Source of the DNA: Undibacterium sp. 5I1
GTDB lineage: Bacteria > Pseudomonadota > Gammaproteobacteria > Burkholderiales > Burkholderiaceae_D
Assembly (NCBI RefSeq): GCF_034314085.1
Contig: NZ_JAVIWI010000001.1
Location: forward strand, 3,472,001 to 3,536,000
Reading direction: 5' to 3'
DNA: 64,000 nt
Each line of letters starts with the position of its first letter. Position 1 is the first letter of the stretch. This document shows, in pieces, positions 51,169-61,397 of the stretch. The position numbers and the translations under genes were made by a program. The notes beneath the pieces were generated by a model, which had not been told where the DNA came from, searched no databases, and saw nothing but the letters and a program-made list of their open reading frames with translations.

Positions 51169-54060
51169 TTAGAACTTAGCAGTTAAGTTGATGAACAACT
51201 TACGACCATAAGAATCATATACTTGTGGATAAGTATTGCCGTTAGCTGAACCAGCCGCTGCGGTTGCGTTCGTGGAAGCGATTGGAGGGTCTCTATCAAA
51301 CAAGTTATTTATACCGCCGCTGATCGTAATTGTCTTACTGATTGGATATGCAGCATACAAATCAAAGTAATCACGTGAAGCTAAAGTTGCTTCGATTGGA
51401 TTAACAGTGCCTGCTAACAAAGGACTAGGATTCAAGGCATCGTTATTCACACTACTAAAGTGACGCCATGTTCCAGAAACTTCCACTTTCCATGGAGTTG
51501 CCCAAGTTGCACGGAACTTATGACGCCATTCAGGATTCGGGGTACCGCAAGTAGCGCCGAAGTAGCCTTTGCAATCATATGCACCCAAACCAGGAATATT
51601 TTCAACACTCAACTTAGTCAAATAAGTACCGTTGAAGCCGAAATTGAGGCTACCCCATGTATTTAATTTATAGCTGTAGCTACCACCAACGTCAAATCCA
51701 GAGGTGTTCACCTTACCAATGTTTGTAGTGTTTGCTAGGACATAGCCGTCTGTGGATAACCAGAGACTGCCGAACTTGTCACGATGGATCAGGTTACAGA
51801 AAAGAGGATTACCTGTTTGCAAACATTGATTTAATGCAGTGGTTGGATCGACAGTACTGATAGTGTTGTCAATCTGAATGTTAAACATATCAACTGTGAC
51901 ACTCAGATTTTTAACTGGCTCGACTACAAACCCTAATGTGTAGGTTTTTGCTTTTTCCGGATTAACGTTTTGGTTACCACCTGTCAACGACTGATACTGA
52001 TTAGCGGAGTTGTTAGTCACATTACCGTACTGTGCTCCGGTGACACCTGTGCGTGCACATTGTGCGGCACTGGCTGTAGGAGTTGCGCCACTGCATGGAT
52101 CATTAGATGGGCCATTATTCCCAACCGATTGTGGATTGTACAAATCAAAAATAGTTGGTGCACGGACAGCTTGTTGATAGCTGCCACGCAGACGCAATTG
52201 TTTGACTGGTGACCATTCAATGCCTAAACCATAAGTATTTGTCGTCTTATTGGTGCTGTAGTCAGAGTAACGGTAACTTGCACTCAGATCCAAGGACTCA
52301 ATCAGTGGACGCTTTTCTGCAATGGGGATATGCACCTCACCAAATGCTTCTTTGACAGTGTAGTTACCAGCAAGTGGAGGAGATGCGCCGCCACTGCCAG
52401 CTAAATCGCCTGTGGAGTTTTCCAGATCGGGTGTATAAACCAATTTTTCTGTACGCTGTTCGGTACCGAAAGACACGCCAACACCGTTTGCAGACCATGG
52501 TGACTTGATACCATAAGCGGCCAGATCAGAACCGATGTTCGCGCCCAACACTGATTGTTGCGTGTAACCTGTTTTTAAACCTGTGACCTGCAAATATTTC
52601 AATGCTGCAGGTGTTACGCCACCAAGTGTGAATAAGTTGTACGGTACGCAATTTGGGTCGGTTCCGTTAACTACTGAACGACAAACTGCCTGACCATTTA
52701 CATTTACTACGTCCAGTGCTTTAGAAATCCTAGCCGTAGAGAAATAATTATTTTCTGACTCTTGGTGATTTACACGGGAAATTTGTGCAAACGCATCGTA
52801 GTGCCAGTTACCGATATCACCTTTGACGCCTAAGACGTTACGATATGACGTGTCTGAGATGCTACTAATACGAGGGCCACCTTCAACGTTGCGCTTGCCC
52901 ACAAACACAGCAGCCGTATCACCAGCTTTTTTCAAACCCAGAGCAGCTTTCCATGAACTTGAGAGCAAAGGATTATCATATGACAAGGTTGCCTGCTGAC
53001 CATAAAATACACCCCCGGGTGCAACTTGTGCATCTGTGTTGTAAGTATGGAAGTTGAATTCTTCGTACACACGTACTCGATCGTTTATATCAAAGTGTGC
53101 TTGCGCATTAAAACCATAAATTTCTGACGGACGTTGTAAGTAATTTAATGGTCCAAAATTATATGCATCCGATGATGATACGTATTTACGTGCTGTACCA
53201 TTTGTATCTGCATTAGTGTACGAGCTACCACCCGATTGCAACGCAACACGACCACCTGCTGGAGTACCAGAGCCGCTGCAGCTAAACCCAGCAGCAGAAG
53301 AGCCTAATGCGCAAGAAGTAAAATCACGTTGCGATTGCAACAGGGCGTCTGTCTTTTTGTAAGTAAAGTATAAAGTTGCATTACCTTTACCATCGGCAAA
53401 ATTACTACCCATCAAAATGCTTGCATCTTGAACTTTACCGTCATATCCAGCGCTTCCAGGGACTGGGAAGCCTCGCGCACTGACTACTGCACCGACATCG
53501 TTGTGCTGACTGTGATTATTACCACTGGAGTTGACTTGCATCTCAACACCATCATAATTATCTTTGAGTATGAAGTTGACCACACCTGCTACAGCACCTG
53601 CACCGTAAACTGCACCAGCACCACCAGTCAACACGTCAACGCGTTTGATCAAACCTGCTGGGACTTCGTTCAAATCGGCGGCTGAACTGCTGACGCTGCC
53701 GGAAGGTAAACGACGACCATTGACTAGCACCAAAGTACGATCGGCACCTAGACCGCGTAAGCTGACAGAAGATGTACCGGTAGCGCCGTTAGATATTGCA
53801 CCACCTTGATCAGCAAATACTTGAGGCAGATTATTCAGTAGATCTTCGACACTTCTGGCGCCGTCAATTTTAATGTCTTTCGCGCTAAGTACAGTGACTG
53901 GGCTTGGCCCATCAACATTGATCGTTGGGATACGAGTACCAGTTACTTCCACTTTTTGTACTTTTTCAACCTCTTGCGCACCAGCAAATTGCGCTCCCAA
54001 AATCAATCCGCCTGTAAACATCAGACGCACTGATCGAGAAATAATTTTTTCTTTTATCAT
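51169..54060 (-). CDS. TonB-dependent receptor (MIKEKI paralogue 2)
   Basis: An outer-membrane receptor of 963 residues started at MIKEKIISRSVRLMFTGGLI (54060). This start is supported by GGGAG seven bases upstream and by homology to the other two paralogues; the frame extends ten codons further without support. Signal peptide ends AGAQ (about 29), TonB-box region KVEVTGTRIPTINVD, plug with ARSVEDLLNNLPQVFADQGG, LVLVNGRRLPSGS and GAGAVYGAGAVAGVVNFILK. The barrel ends LFINLTAKF. It is followed by a terminator and the AspH-type gene. Confidence 0.92.
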   Translation of the reverse strand: MIKEKIISRSVRLMFTGGLILGAQFAGAQEVEKVQKVEVTGTRIPTINVDGPSPVTVLSAKDIKIDGARSVEDLLNNLPQVFADQGGAISNGATGTSSVSLRGLGADRTLVLVNGRRLPSGSVSSSAADLNEVPAGLIKRVDVLTGGAGAVYGAGAVAGVVNFILKDNYDGVEMQVNSSGNNHSQHNDVGAVVSARGFPVPGSAGYDGKVQDASILMGSNFADGKGNATLYFTYKKTDALLQSQRDFTSCALGSSAAGFSCSGSGTPAGGRVALQSGGSSYTNADTNGTARKYVSSSDAYNFGPLNYLQRPSEIYGFNAQAHFDINDRVRVYEEFNFHTYNTDAQVAPGGVFYGQQATLSYDNPLLSSSWKAALGLKKAGDTAAVFVGKRNVEGGPRISSISDTSYRNVLGVKGDIGNWHYDAFAQISRVNHQESENNYFSTARISKALDVVNVNGQAVCRSVVNGTDPNCVPYNLFTLGGVTPAALKYLQVTGLKTGYTQQSVLGANIGSDLAAYGIKSPWSANGVGVSFGTEQRTEKLVYTPDLENSTGDLAGSGGASPPLAGNYTVKEAFGEVHIPIAEKRPLIESLDLSASYRYSDYSTNKTTNTYGLGIEWSPVKQLRLRGSYQQAVRAPTIFDLYNPQSVGNNGPSNDPCSGATPTASAAQCARTGVTGAQYGNVTNNSANQYQSLTGGNQNVNPEKAKTYTLGFVVEPVKNLSVTVDMFNIQIDNTISTVDPTTALNQCLQTGNPLFCNLIHRDKFGSLWLSTDGYVLANTTNIGKVNTSGFDVGGSYSYKLNTWGSLNFGFNGTYLTKLSVENIPGLGAYDCKGYFGATCGTPNPEWRHKFRATWATPWKVEVSGTWRHFSSVNNDALNPSPLLAGTVNPIEATLASRDYFDLYAAYPISKTITISGGINNLFDRDPPIASTNATAAAGSANGNTYPQVYDSYGRKLFINLTAKF

Positions 54061-54165
54061 TGTGTAGCTCCCGTAAGGTGTAGCAACCATCTATCAATAA
54101 AACTTTTTTATTTAGGTTTTTAAACAAACCCAAATTTTTCGATGTGTAATTTAAAGTATCACAAA

Positions 54166-54183
54166 GTATCAAAAAACTTGATA
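54166..54183. promoter_or_regulatory. Inverted repeat next to the receptor block
   Basis: GTATCAA and TTGATA face each other across 5 bases, as at 49598-49617, directly beside the conserved block. Confidence 0.5.
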
Positions 54184-54185
54184 GT

Positions 54186-54218
54186 GCATGGAACCATTTC
54201 TGTCAGATTGCTGTCAAT
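54186..54218 (-). promoter_or_regulatory. Conserved receptor upstream block, copy 3
   Basis: On the minus strand it reads ATTGACAGCAATCTGAC, then AGAAATGGTTCCATGC, 126 bases before the receptor start at 54060. It differs from copy 2 at two positions. Confidence 0.75.
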
Positions 54219-54627
54219 CAAGTTGCTCTTGGTGGGCACAAAAATACAACAGCCTTTTCTTTATCTGTTTTGATAATTTTTATTTGATTTGCTTGGATTT
54301 CGTGCGTTCTAAAAAATCTTAAAAGCTTGCTTTTTTTCTAAACAAAACTAACTTTGGAAGATTTTTTTCAAAAATAAATGAATAAAAATAGGTAGAAAAA
54401 AATATATAAGCTTTTTATTTTCTGTAATTGTGATTTTTTAGATTTTTGTTTTATATTCGTTTTTTCAATCGTTGCATACGATTAAATCGCATGTTTCATC
54501 AGAGCAACTTATTGCAATTATTTAATGCGCTAAATCGAGCTAATTTGGTGCAATTTATAAATGTAAATTTTTGTAAGTGTGCGTATTTTTGTTTTCAAAA
54601 TAGTAATTTTTATTGCCATTTAAATAT

Positions 54628-55764
54628 TTAACAGATCTGTCTCCCAGTTTTCCAAACCCCCATAATTACTGGGAAATTCTCCACTATCCGAACCCGGATA
54701 AAGTCTGCGCGTAAACCTTTAGTGATCTCCCCCCGGTCATGCATACCTAAGATTTTTGCGGGATTACTTGTTACGGTTGCAATTACTTTTGGCAAGGACA
54801 TGCCGGACTCGTGGAGTAAAAAAGCGGCGTGTAATAAGCTGGCTGGAACGTAATCTGATGACAAAACGTCTAGCAAATCAGCCTTGGCTAAGTCTTTGGC
54901 CGATACATTGCCCGAATGAGAACCGCCCCGGACGACATTTGGCGCGCCCATGATGATGGCTAATTGATGCTCGCGGGCAGCTTGTGCGGCGGCAAAAGTG
55001 GTGGGGAACTCTGACATGCTGACGCCTTCGAGCACGCCCTCGTTGACATGATCTAGCGTGGTGTCATCATGGCTAGCCAAAGGGATGGGCGTTGCTGACT
55101 CGCGGCACAATCTGACGACTTCCCTCCGGTTAGCCGAAGCGTGAGTTTGCTGGCGTTCTAGTAAATGCGCCAACATACCATCCACTTTTTCGTTGGTCCA
55201 ACCACGCTTACCCGTTACATAGGTACGATAATGTTGCAAATTCGTCCACTGTCTTTGACCTGGAGTGTGATCCATTAACGAGACGAGTTTTAAGCGATGA
55301 TCTTGCAGGAATGGCGTGAACATCCCGATCAGCTTTGGTTCTGCTAGTTCAAGACGTAAATGTAAAAAATGATCTGCGCGCAAAATACCGGCGCTTGCTG
55401 CAGTTTGCAAACCCTGAATACTGGCATGCAATGTTTGCATGCGCAGGCTATCGGTATCGATATCGCCGATAGCAATTGCATCCAATACAGTGGTGATACC
55501 AGAAGCGGCAATTTGCGCATCGTGCGCAACAATTGCGGGCAAGATCGGCCAACTGACCTTGGGGCGCGGCATTAAATGTTTTTCTAGGTTGTCGGTATGA
55601 ATTTCTACCAAACCTGGTAGTAGAAAATCTCCGTCCCAATCGGTCCCAGCCAATCCGCTATTACCGGAGGACACATCGGTAATAACTTGATCTTCATAAC
55701 AAAAGCTACCGATAAATTCAGAATCAGTCGTCACAATTCTGGCGTTGCGTATGGTGTGTATCAT
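54628..55764 (-). CDS. phnM: Alpha-D-ribose 1-methylphosphonate 5-triphosphate diphosphatase
   Basis: A cytosolic amidohydrolase of 378 residues when started at MIHTIRNARIVTTDSEFIGS (55764); the frame goes 18 codons further but this start matches PhnM. The metal-binding motif HTDNLEKHLMPRPKVSW (H56, D58, H63) is the PhnM signature, with ASHDDTTLDHVNEG later. PhnM removes pyrophosphate from the triphosphate intermediate of the C-P lyase pathway. No phnG-L genes are in the window, so it is an orphan here or the end of a distant pathway. It is divergent from the DUF1045 gene. Confidence 0.9.
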   Translation of the reverse strand: MIHTIRNARIVTTDSEFIGSFCYEDQVITDVSSGNSGLAGTDWDGDFLLPGLVEIHTDNLEKHLMPRPKVSWPILPAIVAHDAQIAASGITTVLDAIAIGDIDTDSLRMQTLHASIQGLQTAASAGILRADHFLHLRLELAEPKLIGMFTPFLQDHRLKLVSLMDHTPGQRQWTNLQHYRTYVTGKRGWTNEKVDGMLAHLLERQQTHASANRREVVRLCRESATPIPLASHDDTTLDHVNEGVLEGVSMSEFPTTFAAAQAAREHQLAIIMGAPNVVRGGSHSGNVSAKDLAKADLLDVLSSDYVPASLLHAAFLLHESGMSLPKVIATVTSNPAKILGMHDRGEITKGLRADFIRVRIVENFPVIMGVWKTGRQIC

Positions 55765-55838
55765 ATCGATTTTGATTATTAGGTGCGCCTGGAAGCATAG
55801 CATGCGCTCCGTGGTCAAAAGCTCTCAAGTAGGCATCT

Positions 55839-56567
55839 ATGACACGTTACGCTCTTTATTTTGCGCCCGATGATGATTCGCCTTGGTGGCAAGCCGGTTG
55901 CCATTGGCTTGGGCGAGATCCGTCGTCTGAGCAACATCTCTCACAAAATCTGATCGCTGGAATAACGCCAAATCAGCTGGCAGACCTGACCCAAAACGCG
56001 CGCAGATACGGATTCCATGCCACCTTAAAAGCACCATTCAGTCTGGCTCTAGGCGTAAGTGAAGGTGATTTGGTGCAGCATGTCGCCCAATTTTGTCAGC
56101 AAGCTATAGCACTGAGCATCGTCACGCTGAGTGTACAAAAGTTGGGGGATTTTTTAGCCCTGCAGACTGCCACGAACCGTAGCGCAATTGCAGCGCTCGC
56201 CCAAGACTGCGTGGCGTATTTTGATCCATTACGTGCGCCGATGACTGATGCTGACTGGCAAAAGCGCCGCCAACAAAATTTAACGGCGCGGCAAGAAGAG
56301 TTGCTGCGACGTTGGGCTTATCATTATACCGAAGAGCAATATCGCTTCCACATGACACTGACCGATTCTCTGGCGCATATCGATTACTCAACGGCGTTAA
56401 TTTTGCAGCAGGCTGCTGAAGCATGCTTTGCAATTGATGCACCTTTAAGCATCGATCATCTTTGTATTTTTAAAGAAGATTATCCGGGTGCAGCGTTCTC
56501 GCTACTGCATCGCTGTTATTTTCGCGGACACGTTCAGGCAGTTAGCCCAGTCAATATAGACGACTAA
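55839..56567 (+). CDS. DUF1045 phosphonate-metabolism-associated protein (2H phosphoesterase-like)
   Basis: A 242-residue cytosolic protein. Two HxT motifs, H60-A-T62 in RRYGFHATLKAPF and H171-M-T173 in YRFHMTLTDS, mark it as a 2H phosphoesterase superfamily member. It begins MTRYALYFAPDDDSPWWQAG, typical of DUF1045 proteins, which occur next to phn operons. In the C-P lyase pathway a cyclic phosphodiesterase step (PhnP) follows PhnJ; a 2H enzyme could do an analogous reaction, but this is inference. Divergent from phnM across 74 bases. Confidence 0.88.
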   Translation: MTRYALYFAPDDDSPWWQAGCHWLGRDPSSEQHLSQNLIAGITPNQLADLTQNARRYGFHATLKAPFSLALGVSEGDLVQHVAQFCQQAIALSIVTLSVQKLGDFLALQTATNRSAIAALAQDCVAYFDPLRAPMTDADWQKRRQQNLTARQEELLRRWAYHYTEEQYRFHMTLTDSLAHIDYSTALILQQAAEACFAIDAPLSIDHLCIFKEDYPGAAFSLLHRCYFRGHVQAVSPVNIDD

Positions 56568-56575
56568 AGTAGGCA

Positions 56576-57499
56576 CTAACTCAGCCACATATCACTCTCA
56601 GGATGTGGAAATTGGTCGGAAACAAAATTAACAAAGTTTCTGACCTTGGCCGACAGCAAACGACGGCTTGGATAGACCATAGAGACTGACACTTCGCCCA
56701 ACGAGTATTCGGGAAATAACCTGACTAAGCGACCACTAATCAAATCGTCGCCCAAAGTAAACGAAGGACGCAATACCAAGCCCATACCGGCTAGCGCGCA
56801 AACCCTGAGTACATCGGCATTATTAGAAATAACGCAGCTATGGATGGGAATTGGTCGCGGCTCGGGCAAAGCGCCCTTACGCCCCTGAACCATCCAGTTA
56901 TCCCTCATGAAGTCATAACCAAAATTCAGGCACTTATGGTTAGACACATCGTCGGCATCTTTCGGCACACCGTATTGCTTTAAATACTGAGGCGATGCGC
57001 ACAACATCACCTCGGAAGTGGCAAGCTTACGGGCGATCATGCTAGCGTCTATTTTTTGTAAGTTAAGGAAAAAACCAACATCAATTCCCTCCTCTACCAG
57101 ATCGACAGTCCGATCAGAAATCCTGACATCCAACACGACGTCTGGAAATTCTTTAGCAAATCTAGGTAATAAGGGCGCCAGCTGGGTCTTGCCAAAACCG
57201 GGATGCGAGTAAATCCGCAAGGTACCGCTAGGCTTTTTTGCAGAGAATGAAGCAACCGCATCGGCGTCATCCACATCGGCCAAAATTTGGCGCACACGCT
57301 CTAAGTAGATTTGCCCTGTTTCTGTCAATGATAGTTTTCGAGTGGTACGATTAAGCAAGCGCGTCCCAAGATGCGTCTCTAAATCAGCCATGTAACGAGT
57401 GACTACCGCGTTTGACACCTCCAGCGATAACGCGGCACGGGCAAAGCTCCCTAGCTCGACTACCTTGGAAAAAATACGCATCGATTGCAAGCGATCCAT
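56576..57499 (-). CDS. LysR family transcriptional regulator
   Basis: A 307-residue LysR protein starting MDRLQSMRIFSKVVELGSFA, with the winged helix (about 1-60, ALSLEVSNAVVTRYMADLE), the linker LLNRTTRKLSLTETGQIYLE and an effector-binding domain. It converges with the DUF1045 gene with 8 bases between stops. No divergent partner gene is obvious: upstream on the other strand lies a DUF4148 gene at 57777. Its targets are unknown. Confidence 0.9.
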   Translation of the reverse strand: MDRLQSMRIFSKVVELGSFARAALSLEVSNAVVTRYMADLETHLGTRLLNRTTRKLSLTETGQIYLERVRQILADVDDADAVASFSAKKPSGTLRIYSHPGFGKTQLAPLLPRFAKEFPDVVLDVRISDRTVDLVEEGIDVGFFLNLQKIDASMIARKLATSEVMLCASPQYLKQYGVPKDADDVSNHKCLNFGYDFMRDNWMVQGRKGALPEPRPIPIHSCVISNNADVLRVCALAGMGLVLRPSFTLGDDLISGRLVRLFPEYSLGEVSVSMVYPSRRLLSAKVRNFVNFVSDQFPHPESDMWLS

Positions 57500-57776
57500 T
57501 TTTCAAGCCCCTTATTGTTTCGTATTCCGCAATAGTATATTACTGATTACCACCTTTCTTGTTCAATCCGAAAAGCCTACACTCCTTTCATCGGTGTGCA
57601 GTGCAACATAAATGGCACATCGAAGCCAAATCCTCAGGCATGTTGCAGTTGGCATCGGAAGTGAATGGTGTAGGTTTTAATTCACTTCTCATGCAAATTG
57701 AGACCGGCATATGCCGAGCCAGGATTGGTTCAACGATGAGTTACCACTTACTTAATTTGATTACTGGAGAATGAAC

Positions 57777-58055
57777 ATGAATTCAAAACAAATATTTGCT
57801 GCTGTTAGCCTGATCGCTTTGACAACTAGCGCTGCTTTTGCTGCAGATGCGACAACGTCCACAAAAACTCGTGCTGAAGTCGTCGCTGAGTTGGCACAAG
57901 CCCGCGCAGCTGGCGAGCAAGTTGGCGGTCAAGAATTTGCCTGGTTTGTAGCGCCGAAAAGCACAACTGCAACAGCAGGCGCTACAAAAGACCAAGCTGA
58001 CTCTAAATTAGAAACAGCTAAAGCAGCAAAAGCTAAAACTAGCACTACTGAATAA
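57777..58055 (+). CDS. Exported DUF4148 protein, single repeat
   Basis: A 92-residue exported protein. The start at 57777 is preferred because GGAG lies 7 bases before it; an ATG two codons earlier is also in frame. The signal peptide ends AFAAD (about 20-22). One DUF4148 unit follows: KTRAEVVAELAQARAAGEQV, then EFAWFVAPK, and a basic alanine/lysine tail. A strong terminator follows. The function is unknown. The larger relative at 20279 carries three such units. Confidence 0.82.
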   Translation: MNSKQIFAAVSLIALTTSAAFAADATTSTKTRAEVVAELAQARAAGEQVGGQEFAWFVAPKSTTATAGATKDQADSKLETAKAAKAKTSTTE

Positions 58056-58168
58056 GTCAAAGTTAAGCTGATGTAAGTGTTAACTCAGGCTTACATCTGC
58101 TTTAACTCAGTTTTTACTTCTGGCAAATATCGCCAGAGCGTTAGAAAACTTTGAGCAGATCAGATGTT

Positions 58169-58194
58169 AAAACGCCACCTTAGGGTGGCGTTTT
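58169..58194 (+). terminator. Terminator of the DUF4148 gene
   Basis: AAAACGCCACC pairs perfectly with GGTGGCGTTTT (11 bp, 4-base loop), followed by GCTTTT, 114 bases after the stop. Confidence 0.9.
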
Positions 58195-58240
58195 GCTTTT
58201 ATATAGAACATTATTTTCCTCCACAAAAAAATACTCCCAC

Positions 58241-60553
<2,313 letters not shown>

Positions 60554-61397
60554 TTGAAAAGGCTGGTAAGCGTTGTATACCTCCAAAACAGCCCCAGATA
60601 TATCCGCACATTACCAGATAGCAAGATAGCCAACTCACTGCACCCGACTAAGCTATTCAAAACTATCAATCTACTTCCTTAAGCAATCTTTGCTGGCCTG
60701 CATGGGCTGCTTGGGCTTACCCGGCAGGTTTAGCAATTTTCTGAACGTCATCAGAAAAATCTCGCACCAAAAACTGATCACCAAGAGCGCTAGCGTCAAA
60801 AGAACTAGCGCTCGGTTTGGCCGTAGATTTATCTAAATAGCAAATCAGTCGTTCCGTAAATCCGCTTAAAAAAATTATCTTTTTAATAAAATAAATGAAA
60901 TGTTTTTTGTAACTTACTAATACAAAATGCATCTTATCGTACTAGGCCTTGCTATTTTTTATCTTAAAAATCTCGTCAAAAACTCCATCTTTTCATTATT
61001 CTTTTACCACTAAAAATAATAATTAGTTTGAAGATAATTCCAATTTAACTATATAAAAATACGTTTTATCTTATAAATCCATCGAAATTAAGAATTTTAT
61101 TCTTAAAAAAATTGTGAAAACAAATCATAAAAAAAACTTTCTGAAGGCTAAAAAAATCAGGTAAATAATAAAAACTGTATCTGAAATGTAAATAATGCGT
61201 TGTATTTTTGGATGTTGTTTGCAAGTACGTTTATTGACAGCCTTCTTGCAGAAATGCTCCCATGCTCCATCAAGAAATTTTGGCAAATTTATTTACATAT
61301 GGATGTCAAAAAACTTGGTTTTATTTACAAAATATCGTACGAAAAAAGTTTAAGAAGTTGAAAAATTCGTACTTCAACCGTCCTTGGGAGTTTAGCA
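60554..61397. other. Long AT-rich intergenic region before the last receptor
   Basis: About 840 bp without a recognised gene. The middle (60940-61230) is very AT-rich. The conserved receptor block lies at 61233-61265. Confidence 0.55.
61233..61265 (+). promoter_or_regulatory. Conserved receptor upstream block, copy 4
   Basis: Reads ATTGACAGCCTTCTTGC, then AGAAATGCTCCCATGC, 133 bases before the receptor start at 61398. Confidence 0.7.

Larger units (their letters stand above)
54061..54627. other. AT-rich intergenic region with receptor upstream elements
   Basis: Contains the inverted repeat (54166-54183) and the conserved block (54186-54218). The part beyond 54260 is very AT-rich and without a recognised gene. 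Confidence 0.55.

Noticed and set aside
60717..60932. 71-codon minus-strand open frame before the last receptor
   Set aside because: No ribosome binding site or recognisable features; base composition is that of the AT-rich intergenic region.
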